From positions 1 to 64,000 of the forward strand of contig NZ_MDHN01000034.1 in NCBI RefSeq assembly GCF_001757105.1: a stretch of DNA of 64,000 nucleotides. Reading direction: 5' to 3'. Positions 1 to 11,618 of the stretch are shown here, one piece after another (the stretch's first letter is position 1; each line of letters opens with the position of its first letter). The position numbers and the translations under genes are program-made. This DNA comes from Alteromonas confluentis (GTDB lineage: Bacteria; Pseudomonadota; Gammaproteobacteria; Enterobacterales; Alteromonadaceae). The notes below the pieces were generated by a model, which saw nothing but the letters and a program-made list of their open reading frames with translations, made no database searches and was not told the DNA's origin.

Positions 1-2893
<2,893 letters not shown>

Positions 2894-2914
<21 letters not shown>

Positions 2915-3140
2915 ACTTTTTACCTCGCTTCGCGAGAGTCGTGAAAAATGTCTTAAACGGAAGGGAACCTTCCTGAACATTTTTCTACTCGCTAAAGGGG
3001 TAGATTGATTAAGCATTAGAGTGTTGAAGTTAATGACTGACTAATTACTTAAGTTAGAGTAGCGTTACTCTGATTGATAAACGTATCACGCTTTCCAGAA
3101 TTGTTAAGTTACTGACGATGTCGGTAACAACCAAGTTTAA
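2894..3140 (+). other. 23S-5S internal transcribed spacer
   Basis: This 247-base spacer holds no tRNA. It contains small hairpins: ctcgcttcgcgag near 2923, and a nested hairpin around 2944-2987 whose outer arms are gaaaaatgt and acatttttc and whose inner arms are ggaagg and ccttcc. These probably help fold and process the rRNA precursor. Confidence 0.6.
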
Positions 3141-3259
3141 TGCCTGACGGCAATAGCGACGTGGTCCCACCTGATCCCATTCCGAACTCAGAAGTGAAAC
3201 GCGTTAGCGGCGATGGTAGTGTGGGGTTTCCCCATGTGAGAGTAGCACACCGTCAGGCT
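3141..3259 (+). rRNA. rrf: 5S ribosomal RNA
   Basis: About 119 bases, matching the gammaproteobacterial 5S pattern: it opens with tgcctgacgg, which pairs with the closing ccgtcaggc, and contains gtggtcccacctgat and the conserved ccgaactcagaagtgaaac. A rho-independent terminator follows 14 bases later. This is the last gene of the rRNA operon. Confidence 0.97.
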
Positions 3260-3272
3260 CCCAATTCAAAAG

Positions 3273-3302
3273 AAGCCCGCTCATTTGAGCGGGCTTTTTT
3301 CG
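3273..3302 (+). terminator. rRNA operon terminator
   Basis: A 10-bp perfect GC-rich stem (aagcccgctc, loop attt, gagcgggctt) is followed by six T residues, directly after 5S. This is a classic intrinsic terminator ending the rRNA operon. Confidence 0.93.
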
Positions 3303-3321
3303 TTTCCTTTATCCTAAAAAG

Positions 3322-3525
3322 TTAGTTTATTTGCTCATTTTTATGTTGAAAATAAATCCACTCTACAGAAATGAAAGCGATTAGCATGCACAAGGGAATT
3401 TGCGTGGCTGTGATAAACCCCATGCTATTGAATATGAAGCTAGCGACGAATGAAAATACAAGTAAGGCAATATGTTTAAAGATGCCCAATTCTCCGGCTT
3501 TCGCTAGTGCTTTCTTGTTGTCCAC
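3322..3525 (-). CDS. small two-helix membrane protein, unknown function
   Basis: 67 residues starting at a GTG codon. The start is supported by a perfect Shine-Dalgarno AGGAGG six to seven bases upstream. The protein has a charged N-terminus (MDNKKALAKAGEL), then two predicted membrane helices (about residues 18-38 and 41-58, the second ending EWIYF) and a polar tail. I do not recognise a family. It lies tail to tail with the rRNA operon and downstream of polB on the same strand, with 161 bases between them, so it may have its own promoter. The strong ribosome binding site makes it more likely real than a chance reading frame. Confidence 0.68.
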   Translation of the reverse strand: MDNKKALAKAGELGIFKHIALLVFSFVASFIFNSMGFITATQIPLCMLIAFISVEWIYFQHKNEQIN

Positions 3526-3686
3526 GTATCCTCCTGAACAGATCTAATACTAAATAGTTACATACATACGCTAGTGTTTGTAAGAGACGTTATAACCGAA
3601 AGTCGGTGTGGTTGAAATTATTCTGCGGCTGAACTGCTGAAAGTCTCGGTTAAATACGGAATGTTGCGTTGCGCATACAGGGAGGA

Positions 3687-6059
3687 TCAGAAAAGACCGA
3701 GTTGCTGGTTATCGATATCTTCGAAGCGCAGTCCTACGGCGGGAAGGATGCTGTCGGCTATTGGGCGAATTTGTTTTTCCACATAGTGCTCGTAGTCCAA
3801 CGGCTGGTTCACTGACTCCACGGTTTGTGGGCCACCTAATGTCATCATGTAGCGAACGGTTGTCCGATGTTGATAACGTAGTTTCTTTCCTGTAGCTGTG
3901 TTAATTTCATCGGCCTGCCTGGCTGCTTTTACATGCGGCGGCTGACTTCGTGTGTAGCTCGATAGGGGCTTTCTGAGGCGTCTTGCATACACCAGTTGCT
4001 CATCTTTTTGTCCCGCTCTAATTGCAGCAAGCAGATCCCGAATGTAGGTTTTTACAGGCTCATTAGCGAATATGCGGGTGTAGAGATCTTCCTGAAATTT
4101 TCGGGCTAATGCCGTCCAGTCTGAGCGAACATTTTCTAACCCTTTAAATACAACCGTCTCCTCGCCATCTCTATCAATGAGCCCAGCATAGCGTTTCTTA
4201 CTGCCTTCTTCTGAACCACGGATAGTGGGCATAAAGAAGCGTCTAAAGTGCGTCTCAAACTCAATTTCCAGATGACAGGGCAGATTAAACTCCGCATCTA
4301 AACGTTGCTGCCATTTTGTGTTGATAAGTGTCTGAAGATGTAAGCCTATTGTTCGAGCTGCGTCGCTGTTGTGGTTATCGCCGATAAATACGAAGGTAGA
4401 ATCGGTATCACCGTAAATCACCTCGTAGCCTTCGCCTTCAATCCATTTTGCTGTGGTTTGCATGATCTCATGCCCACGTAATGTTATGGAGCTGGCTAAA
4501 CGCGGATCGTAAAAAGGACATCCGCCACTCCCCAGTACACCATAAAAGGAATTCATTAAAATTTTTATGGCTTGGGAACGGGCTGCATCCTTTTGGCGTT
4601 TAGCTTCATCACGTTGTCGCCATAGGTTAGCAATAATGTCTGGCAAGAAGTTCTGCTGTCTGGAGAAGCGAGCGCCTCGAAAGCCTTCTATGGCATTTTG
4701 CGGGTGTAACAAGCCTTCGGCGAGCCCTAAGGGGTCGATAAGAAAAGTGCGAATTATTGAGGGGTACAAGCTTTTAAAGTCAAGTACCAGTACATTGTCA
4801 TACAGTCCCGGCTTCGATGACATTACGTATCCACCCGGGCTGGCCAATCCGCCGTTTTCTGGCCGTACCCCGCACACGTAACCAGCGCGGTGCAACTTTG
4901 GCAAATACACATTAATGAACGCGGCAACTGAGCCACCTGGTCGGCTCATATCGAGACCAGTCAGCGTGCTGCGTAGCATTAGGAAGTCGATAAACCCGGT
5001 TTGTTGCGCAATGCGATTAACCAGTACGCAATCCTGATAATTGTATGCCACCAATTGCTCAGGCTCATCACGATAGAGAGACTTAATTTCTTCTAGTCTA
5101 TCGTCACTCTCGATAAGCTTACCTTCTCCAAGCAGTGCATGGGCTACGTGATCAAGGGTGAAACGTTCAAATTGATAAGTCATGGTTTTAAGCGCTTCAA
5201 TGCCATCAATAATACTGCGTCCGGGGATCTCAGCGATCACCTGGGCACCGTTATCCCACTCTCTGATACTCAGAGGTTCATTTCCCCGGCCTAAACGAAG
5301 TGAGACCCCCAGTCTTTTCGCTATACTGTTCAACACGGCCAAATCAAACTGTTTTACGTTCCAACCAAGAATTACATCGGGGTCGATGTCTTGAATTGCA
5401 TTGGAAAATGCCTCCAACACTGATTTTTCGTCCGCTAAGTTAATTACGTCAAATCGTTGGTCGATTTTTTTAACTGAGGCGGTTTCTGCAGTGTTGAGAA
5501 AAACGCAGTTTAATTTTTCAGAGGCGATTGCAATAGAATACAAATATTGATGCTCATCGCACTCAATATCGAAGGAGATAACATTCAAAGTCGTGCGAAA
5601 GGGCGCGCCTTTTACTTTTGCATCTTCGATGGTACTCCCATGGCGTGTACCCTGAAAGCTGATGCTACCGTAGGCAAAACGCTCCATTAAAAAGCGATCA
5701 ACAGATTTGATGTCACCTTCGTAAAGTGGAATAAACTGAGCTTCTGCTGCGCGGCGAAGTTTACTTTGGGTGAGATCGAGGTTGCTGCGAATTAACGTAA
5801 CGGGTTTTTGTTCCAGTGTTTTAACTGACACGGTTTCATAGGTAACGTTAAGGTTTTGCTTTAAAGCGATTTGTTTTATCTGGTCAACATGGTCGTTACA
5901 CACAAAGCAAACGTTGCTCTGTGGTTCTGACAACAACCGTAGTGGGCCCGTTTCAGTGGCAACCCACAATTCAATACGTTCTACATTACCTTGCCGTACA
6001 GTACGTCGGGTTAATACGAAACCGTATCCTGTTTCTGTTCGCGTTGTGTGTAGTGACAT
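3687..6059 (-). CDS. polB: DNA polymerase II (family B)
   Basis: 790 residues, the usual length for bacterial PolB. The N-terminal part carries the 3'-5' proofreading exonuclease with Exo I FDIE at 163-166, Exo II around GWNVKQFD at 232-239 and Exo III YNYQD at 339-343. The polymerase part has motif A DFKSLYPSI at 427-435, motif B KILMNSFYG at 499-507 and motif C YGDTDS at 549-554, all intact, so the enzyme should be active. The known role in E. coli is replication restart and lesion bypass, where it is SOS induced. Here the ATG lies only 5 bases after the stop of the upstream GGDEF gene, so the two are probably one transcript. I found no LexA-type CTGT-N8-ACAG site in front of either gene. 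Confidence 0.97.
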   Translation of the reverse strand: MSLHTTRTETGYGFVLTRRTVRQGNVERIELWVATETGPLRLLSEPQSNVCFVCNDHVDQIKQIALKQNLNVTYETVSVKTLEQKPVTLIRSNLDLTQSKLRRAAEAQFIPLYEGDIKSVDRFLMERFAYGSISFQGTRHGSTIEDAKVKGAPFRTTLNVISFDIECDEHQYLYSIAIASEKLNCVFLNTAETASVKKIDQRFDVINLADEKSVLEAFSNAIQDIDPDVILGWNVKQFDLAVLNSIAKRLGVSLRLGRGNEPLSIREWDNGAQVIAEIPGRSIIDGIEALKTMTYQFERFTLDHVAHALLGEGKLIESDDRLEEIKSLYRDEPEQLVAYNYQDCVLVNRIAQQTGFIDFLMLRSTLTGLDMSRPGGSVAAFINVYLPKLHRAGYVCGVRPENGGLASPGGYVMSSKPGLYDNVLVLDFKSLYPSIIRTFLIDPLGLAEGLLHPQNAIEGFRGARFSRQQNFLPDIIANLWRQRDEAKRQKDAARSQAIKILMNSFYGVLGSGGCPFYDPRLASSITLRGHEIMQTTAKWIEGEGYEVIYGDTDSTFVFIGDNHNSDAARTIGLHLQTLINTKWQQRLDAEFNLPCHLEIEFETHFRRFFMPTIRGSEEGSKKRYAGLIDRDGEETVVFKGLENVRSDWTALARKFQEDLYTRIFANEPVKTYIRDLLAAIRAGQKDEQLVYARRLRKPLSSYTRSQPPHVKAARQADEINTATGKKLRYQHRTTVRYMMTLGGPQTVESVNQPLDYEHYVEKQIRPIADSILPAVGLRFEDIDNQQLGLF

Positions 6060-6064
6060 GTCGT

Positions 6065-7957
6065 TCAGGATGAGGTTTCGGTATTGGCCTTTTTGCCTGC
6101 CACGATTTTATCTCGGCCGGTGCGTTTCGCTTCGTAAAGGGCTTCATCGGCTTCGGCGATCACCTGAGTAAGACTTCGATAGTGCTGAGCATCGACAATG
6201 CCCACTGATAGCGTTACAGATAATGAGGGTATTTCCAGGCGCGATGGCAGTTTTCTAATTTTATCAGCAAAGCGCTTGAGCATATCAATCGATGCTTCGG
6301 TATCAGTATGAGGAAATAGGAATAGAAATTCCTCGCCACCAATTCGGCCTAACACGTCGGTTTTACGAAAATGCTTCTGCGCGCAATCGCCAAATTCTCT
6401 AAGTACATCGTCACCAACTTGATGGCCAAACTTATCGTTTATTTGCTTGAAAAAATCCAGGTCGATTACTGCTGCAGTAAGATGATTACCATGACGGTGG
6501 GCGAGTTGATATTGTTGCTCAGCGTCTTCCATGGTTTTTCTGCGAGTCATGAGCCCGGTAAGACCATCGAAGTTTGCTAACTGCTCTAAACGATGTTTTT
6601 GCCGCTTACTGTTAAAATAAAGCCAGGTAAGCAGAATACAAACCACAAACAACAGAGCGATAACCGCAATGGTAAATTGTTGGATTCGGTTTTCGTTAAT
6701 TAACTGATTTTGTTGTCTGAGGTTTTGCTCTTCTAATAACGCGTTTTTTGCTCGCTGCTGTTCTAAATCAAACTGAGCCTGTAGCTCTAGAATGCGACGT
6801 GAGTTTATCTCTTTTTGCAGCGTTGCCCGGTTTTGACGGTTTTGCAGTAAAACCGCATAGGCTGATTGATGATTACCCTGCGACGCATAGGCACGGGCCC
6901 GGCTATCTGCAATGGCAATGCGTTGCGGTAGAAATGAGTCTCCTACGGCTAATGATGATGCTCTGTCGAGAAATTGTTGCGCAATTTCAGGCTGCGCTCT
7001 TTGCAGGGCGATATGTGCCTCTTCAATCAGCACCTTAATTTGCATAAAGGGGTTTGCCCCCTGAGTGAATAACACGAGTGCTTCATCAAGGTAAGACATG
7101 GCCTCATCAGGCCTGCCTAAATCGATAAGCTCAGATGCGACGGCTTCGTAACTGAAAGCAGCACCTTGCAAATCACGTATGGAAAGGGCTATGCGGGCAG
7201 ATTCTTCTAACAATGCAATGCCTTTTTCACTGCTGCCGGTAGCGAGTGTTGTTTTACCTAAGCCGAACAGTGTGTTGGCGAGTTCCAGCTTTACATCGTG
7301 TTCACGGTACCAAGTTTCGGCCTCTCGATAGAATTTTTCGGCCTGTTCAGGCTCTTCGATATATAAGTAAACCAGTGCAAGCATACTGGCAAAGTCAGCA
7401 CGACTGAACATACCAAGGTGTGTTTCGAGACGTTGGTAACCTTCCTGAAAAAATGCCTGAGCTTCACTGTACTGCGTCAGCGTAATACTCAAATAGCCAT
7501 TCACGCTAATAGCGTAATTGAGAAGACGCTGATCGTTATTCTTGCGCGCCCATTGCAGTGATGCTCTGGCCTGATTTACAGCGGCTTGTGAACGTCCTAA
7601 GCCATTCAATGCCTTGGCTTGCGCTAATCGCAAATAATGATAGAGGGATGATTCGGTATCAAGCTGCAGGCTGAGGCCAGTTTCAGCAGCTGATAGTGCC
7701 TGTTCATGCAGTGCCAGCGCACCGTTGGCCTGGCTGATCAAATAATATCGCGTCGCCAGGGCTTCGGGAGTTTGGCGTTCTGTTGCGTTGGAATCGAGGC
7801 TTTCAAGCACTTCCACAGGGTTGTTTCGGATTTGTGCCAGCATCTCCTCTGTTTCTGCATTCCAGGCAGTGGCAAATGCAGGCGCGGAAGGCGCAAAGGT
7901 TGCAATGAGAATAATGCAGCTACAAAAAAACAGGGACACAAATCTGGAATACAACAT
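6065..7957 (-). CDS. TPR-containing membrane diguanylate cyclase
   Basis: 630 residues from the ATG at 7957, which follows a GGAG-containing leader and gives a clean signal peptide (MLYSRFVSLFFCSC, cleavage near AFA). An upstream in-frame ATG at 8014 would add 19 residues before it and is less likely. Residues about 30-400 form helical TPR-like repeats, probably periplasmic. A coiled segment and one membrane helix (AVIALLFVVCILLTW) follow, then a C-terminal GGDEF domain. The active site reads GGEEF and the inhibitory I-site RKTD sits five residues before it, as in feedback-regulated cyclases. It therefore probably makes cyclic-di-GMP in response to a periplasmic cue sensed by the TPR part. 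It is followed by polB after 5 bases. The ligand is unknown. Confidence 0.9.
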   Translation of the reverse strand: MLYSRFVSLFFCSCIILIATFAPSAPAFATAWNAETEEMLAQIRNNPVEVLESLDSNATERQTPEALATRYYLISQANGALALHEQALSAAETGLSLQLDTESSLYHYLRLAQAKALNGLGRSQAAVNQARASLQWARKNNDQRLLNYAISVNGYLSITLTQYSEAQAFFQEGYQRLETHLGMFSRADFASMLALVYLYIEEPEQAEKFYREAETWYREHDVKLELANTLFGLGKTTLATGSSEKGIALLEESARIALSIRDLQGAAFSYEAVASELIDLGRPDEAMSYLDEALVLFTQGANPFMQIKVLIEEAHIALQRAQPEIAQQFLDRASSLAVGDSFLPQRIAIADSRARAYASQGNHQSAYAVLLQNRQNRATLQKEINSRRILELQAQFDLEQQRAKNALLEEQNLRQQNQLINENRIQQFTIAVIALLFVVCILLTWLYFNSKRQKHRLEQLANFDGLTGLMTRRKTMEDAEQQYQLAHRHGNHLTAAVIDLDFFKQINDKFGHQVGDDVLREFGDCAQKHFRKTDVLGRIGGEEFLFLFPHTDTEASIDMLKRFADKIRKLPSRLEIPSLSVTLSVGIVDAQHYRSLTQVIAEADEALYEAKRTGRDKIVAGKKANTETSS

Positions 7958-8052
7958 CGAAACTCCAGTCGATGAATAAAGACAAGCTATCATAGCCCGA
8001 TATGAATATATCAAGAAATATTTAGCGCGACAGGCAATGGATTTTAAACGAT

Positions 8053-9318
8053 TTATTCTTCTTCAGGATCAATAACAGGTAAATTTACCTCGAACACCGA
8101 GCCGACCCCCGGTTTGCTGCTCACGGAAATAGTCCCCTGATGCTTTTCTATGGCAGTATAAGCAACGGATAAACCGAGGCCTTGTCCTAATCCTTCTGGT
8201 TTGGTGGTGAAGAAAGGGTCGAAAACTTTCTTGATAATATGCTCTTGGATACCGCTACCGCTGTCGATAATTTTAATTTGAACACTTTGTTCATTACCGA
8301 TGACATTTACTTTCACGATACCTTTTTTATCGATAGATTGCGCAGCATTAATCAGCATGTTCATCAGCGCTTGTTTAAGTCCGCCTGGCTCACAAAAGAT
8401 CTTAACGCATTCAGGCTGGCAGCTGAGTTTGTAGGTGGGAATTTTGTACTGCACACTGACGAGCTCAATCATTTGCGACATGGTTTCGCTCAGATCCAAC
8501 AATTGCCACCCTGATGACTCCTCAATGGCAAAGCGTTTGAGGTTTTCAACGATATCCCGAACACGCTCCAGTCCTTCTCTGGACTCATCGAGTAGGGGAG
8601 TCATGTCTTCTTTCAGCAGTTCGAAATGGTTGGATTCCAGCAAGTCATTTATAAAAATCTGACACTTTTCGTCGGTCTGCGCAGCTTTATCAGCTACGTT
8701 TTCACAAATACTGATCAGGCTCCCGGCGTAGTCTTTCAATGTATTGAGGTTAGCGGTAACGAAACCGATGGGATTGTTAATTTCATGGGCAATACCGGCG
8801 GCAAGTTGCCCTGTAGATGCCATTTTTTCGGCCTGAATTAATTGGCTTTGGGCGGAATCGAGCTTTTTGATCAGTTTAAGTTGCTCTTCATGCTCCCGTT
8901 TCAATGCAAGAGACAGTTCTTGTTGAGCGATGAAATAGCTGGCCTGCGCGGTGACATCCTGAAGAAAAATACAGGCGAGTTTTCCATGTTCGGGTGACGT
9001 TATCGGCACAATTTCCATGTTCTGATACATCTGCGTTTCTTCCCCGGTGATGGGGCGGCTGCTTTTAAATGGAAAAATATGCGGGCGTTGTTCCCAATAG
9101 CTGAAACTGGGGTGCTGAAGTACAAATACCGACTTTATCCTACGGCGCAGAAATTTAGCCTGTTCGGGAAAAAGTTCGGAGATCGGTTTATCTGTATAGT
9201 CGGACCGATGATCGCTTTCCATGCGATCAACAAAGAAATCATTGAGGAACACGATGTTGTAGTTCTCGTCAACGATACAAATACCAACGGGAAGTTTACC
9301 TACAAGCTGTTGAAACAT
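8053..9318 (-). CDS. soluble PAS sensor histidine kinase
   Basis: 421 residues without a membrane helix, so cytoplasmic. Residues about 1-125 form a PAS domain (VGICIVDENYNIVFLN). A coiled coil (about 130-165) leads to the phosphoacceptor His178 in GIAHEINNPIGF. The C-terminal HATPase has an N box (MLINAAQSI), a G1 box (DSGSGI), an F box (FDPFFTT) and a G2 box (GLGQGLGLS). Its ATG overlaps the stop of the CheC-type gene by one base (TAATG), and the receiver gene precedes that, so the three probably form a module. It may phosphorylate the stand-alone receiver protein. The gene lies downstream of the che2-like operon, transcribed the same way, so a link to it is plausible but unproven. Confidence 0.92.
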   Translation of the reverse strand: MFQQLVGKLPVGICIVDENYNIVFLNDFFVDRMESDHRSDYTDKPISELFPEQAKFLRRRIKSVFVLQHPSFSYWEQRPHIFPFKSSRPITGEETQMYQNMEIVPITSPEHGKLACIFLQDVTAQASYFIAQQELSLALKREHEEQLKLIKKLDSAQSQLIQAEKMASTGQLAAGIAHEINNPIGFVTANLNTLKDYAGSLISICENVADKAAQTDEKCQIFINDLLESNHFELLKEDMTPLLDESREGLERVRDIVENLKRFAIEESSGWQLLDLSETMSQMIELVSVQYKIPTYKLSCQPECVKIFCEPGGLKQALMNMLINAAQSIDKKGIVKVNVIGNEQSVQIKIIDSGSGIQEHIIKKVFDPFFTTKPEGLGQGLGLSVAYTAIEKHQGTISVSSKPGVGSVFEVNLPVIDPEEE

Positions 9319-9902
9319 TAACCGAGTAATTCATCTATCGTATCAGTGAGTTTTATCAACGACGTCCGATCGAGGCAGAACACCACGCGCATCGAAAAGG
9401 ACGACAGCTCAATATCAAACTGTACCTCCATCACCAGACTATGTTGCCAGTTTAGCTCCACAAAAGAAGCCTTGTTCGGCGAAAACAGTGTAGGCATATT
9501 TAAGTTTGTCGCCAGTTCCAGCTGGTTGGAAAGACCTGCAAGACAAGCACCCGCAAGAATATTCGACAGTTCTAAAATGGTTTCTTCAACATCACTCTTG
9601 CTGAGAGGAGCCTCATATTCCAGTAAGCTGGCAACCTCGGTAAGGCCGCTTTCTGAAACTACCGCCATCACTTCACCCTGAATGTCACCAAGAAAGGATT
9701 GACGGGTGTAGTAGGCATTTTCGCTACGGTTGATGAGCGAGAATAATTCAGACGGTGTCACCGCAGAAATTTTCGGGATTGAGATACCGATTTTGGTTTC
9801 TATTAAGTGGGCGAGAGAGTTTGCGGCCTGGCCCATAGAAATGTTCATCAATTCCTGCAGGGCATCGCGCTGATCTTCATTGAGAGAAATTGTGCTGCTC
9901 AT
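9318..9902 (-). CDS. CheC-family phosphatase
   Basis: 194 residues. Two copies of the CheC/FliY active-site pattern (E-x2-N-x22-P) can be read: ELMN followed by exactly 22 residues and P in the N-terminal half, and ELSN followed by exactly 22 residues and P in the second half. The first also has the expected D four residues before the E; the second has E there. CheC proteins dephosphorylate CheY-P and in some bacteria bind CheD. The gene overlaps the receiver gene by 4 bases and the kinase gene by 1, implying translational coupling. CheD is encoded about 2 kb upstream, so a CheC-CheD interaction is possible. The natural target is either the neighbouring receiver or CheY; the sequence does not decide. 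Confidence 0.85.
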   Translation of the reverse strand: MSSTISLNEDQRDALQELMNISMGQAANSLAHLIETKIGISIPKISAVTPSELFSLINRSENAYYTRQSFLGDIQGEVMAVVSESGLTEVASLLEYEAPLSKSDVEETILELSNILAGACLAGLSNQLELATNLNMPTLFSPNKASFVELNWQHSLVMEVQFDIELSSFSMRVVFCLDRTSLIKLTDTIDELLG

Positions 9903-10264
9903 AGGTACCCCAGCTCAAACAACGTCATCGCCAATTCTTCATTATCAAGCGGCTTTCTGATAAATTTCTTTGCGCCTAGCTCCATGACTATGCGCTGCTT
10001 TTCTGGTTGAAAGTCGGCGCTAATAACGATGACGTCCGGGCGGTCAGATTTTCCCGACAGGTATTCAAGCACGCCGACGCCGTCCACCTCAGGCATGGTT
10101 AAATCAAGTAACAAAAGTTTAAATGACGTATTTTCCAGAAGCTCAATTGCTTCTCTGCCATTGGCAGCCTCTGTGACCGAAAACTCCAGCTCAGGTGGAA
10201 GCGCTTTAATCACACTTCGTCTTGAAAGACGAGAATCGTCGGCTACGAGTAGCGGAACTGCCAT
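9899..10264 (-). CDS. stand-alone receiver (CheY-like) response regulator
   Basis: 121 residues, a single receiver domain with no output domain. Acidic pocket VADD at 7-10, phosphoacceptor Asp54 in LLLLDLTMPEVDG and the conserved Lys104 in RKPL are all present. It is the first gene of a three-gene unit with the CheC-type phosphatase and the PAS kinase. Probably it is phosphorylated by the kinase and reset by CheC. Its own output, for example a motor switch or another protein, is not visible from here. Confidence 0.92.
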   Translation of the reverse strand: MAVPLLVADDSRLSRRSVIKALPPELEFSVTEAANGREAIELLENTSFKLLLLDLTMPEVDGVGVLEYLSGKSDRPDVIVISADFQPEKQRIVMELGAKKFIRKPLDNEELAMTLFELGYL

Positions 10265-10561
10265 GTTTACCTCCGGACAATTTCGAACCTATCTTGAGTA
10301 TTTGCGATATTTTCAATCCTGCAAGTTCAGGAGCTAAGAAAATTTCACAACCTGTGTTTCGTTTGAATAATTAAATTTAGTATAGGTCTTTAGTGACATT
10401 TGCGCCTTATTCTTTAGGCGCATACTCAGTGTTCTACTTTGCGTTAAAAAACACGTTATTAGTTAATATACAGATAGATTTCAATATCTGCGCATAGCCG
10501 ACCATAATGGGATATGGGCGACTATACGTTTTTAACTTGCTTATCTGAATATTTCTGCGCT
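10265..10561. other. intergenic region between cheB and the receiver gene
   Basis: 297 bases without a convincing gene. It contains a 7-bp hairpin (tgcgcct at 10401-10407 pairing with aggcgca at 10416-10422) and a 6-bp inverted repeat (cagata 10471-10476, tatctg 10485-10490). Neither is followed by a clear T-tract on the minus strand, so a classical terminator after cheB is not shown. The region should hold the promoter for the receiver-CheC-kinase unit if that unit is separate from the che operon. Confidence 0.45.
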
Positions 10562-11608
10562 TTACAAGCGACTGCCGGCCTGCATTTTTTCTAGTTGGTT
10601 TATGAACGCTTGCGCAATGGCTTCCAGTGGCAGTACTTTTTCTGCTGCGCCGAGGCCCACTGCGACTTTTGGCATGCCATACACCACACAAGTTTCTTCA
10701 TTCTGACAAATGGTGAACGCGCCTTTTTGTTTCAAGGCCAGTAAGCCATCTGCACCATCTTTTCCCATGCCGGTTAATAAACTTGCCACCACGTTGCTGC
10801 CAGCCGCTTCCACCAGTGACGTAAACATCACATCGACCGACGGTTTGTGCCCGCTCACCCGCGGGCCATCGCTAAGCCGGATTCGATAGTCGGCACCACT
10901 TCTTATTATTTCCATATGTTTGTCTCCAGGTGCCAGGTAGCCATGTCCTGGAAGCAAACGCTCATCACCTTTCGCTTCAACCACTTTAAGCTGACTGCAT
11001 GCGTCTAGTCGCTGAGCGTAGGTTTTAGTAAAACCAGGGGGCATATGTTGCGTTATAACCACCGCGGGGCTGTTCGCTGGAAGGGCGCTTATAACAGCTT
11101 TGATTGCTTCGGTTCCGCCCGTAGAAGCTCCTATCGCAATAATCTTTTCGGTACTGGAATAGCTCAGTTTCGTTGTGCATTTAGCAGCTTGAGCTGGTTT
11201 CTGCTGGCGCACTTTCGAACGCGCCGCCATGCGGATTTTCGAAAGGATTAATTCACGGTAGTCTTCAATGCCCTGAACAACACCTAACTTCGGTTTAGGA
11301 ACAAAGTCTACGGCGCCTAATTCCAGTGAGCGAATGGTGGCATCTGCCCCAGCTTCTGTCAGTGTGGAGATCATGACGACAGGAGTAGGGCGCGCCTTCA
11401 TCAAAACGTCGAGGAAACGTAGTCCATCCACTTTGGGCATTTCAATATCGAGGGTAATGACATCTGGCGAGAAATCCTTGACCATTTTCTTGGCCACGTA
11501 AGCATCGGGGGCAGCGCCAACGAGTTGCATGTCATTTTCGTTTTTGATTATTTCTCCCAGCAGATTACGGATCAATGCTGAGTCATCTACTACTAATACT
11601 TTTATCAT
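10562..11608 (-). CDS. cheB: protein-glutamate methylesterase / deamidase CheB
   Basis: 348 residues: an N-terminal receiver (DDS at 8-10, phosphoacceptor Asp54 in LDIEMPKVDG, Lys105 in PKP) and a C-terminal methylesterase. The catalytic triad is visible as Ser162 in GASTGG, His188 in TQHMPPG and Asp284 in GMGKDGADG. It removes methyl groups from MCP glutamates to reset receptor sensitivity, working against CheR. The ribosome binding site AGGTGAG precedes the ATG. It is the last gene of the che operon, 10 bases after cheD. Confidence 0.97.
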   Translation of the reverse strand: MIKVLVVDDSALIRNLLGEIIKNENDMQLVGAAPDAYVAKKMVKDFSPDVITLDIEMPKVDGLRFLDVLMKARPTPVVMISTLTEAGADATIRSLELGAVDFVPKPKLGVVQGIEDYRELILSKIRMAARSKVRQQKPAQAAKCTTKLSYSSTEKIIAIGASTGGTEAIKAVISALPANSPAVVITQHMPPGFTKTYAQRLDACSQLKVVEAKGDERLLPGHGYLAPGDKHMEIIRSGADYRIRLSDGPRVSGHKPSVDVMFTSLVEAAGSNVVASLLTGMGKDGADGLLALKQKGAFTICQNEETCVVYGMPKVAVGLGAAEKVLPLEAIAQAFINQLEKMQAGSRL

Positions 11609-11618
11609 CTTGGCTCAC

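Noticed and set aside
3140..3325. A 61-residue frame on the plus strand over the 5S gene
   Set aside because: It covers the 5S gene and its terminator, so it is not coding.
6060..8052. LexA box for polB
   Set aside because: No CTGT-N8-ACAG or close variant was seen before polB or before the upstream GGDEF gene.
10434..10691. An 85-residue minus-strand frame at the end of cheB
   Set aside because: It overlaps the cheB C-terminus in another frame and has no ribosome site or recognisable sequence.
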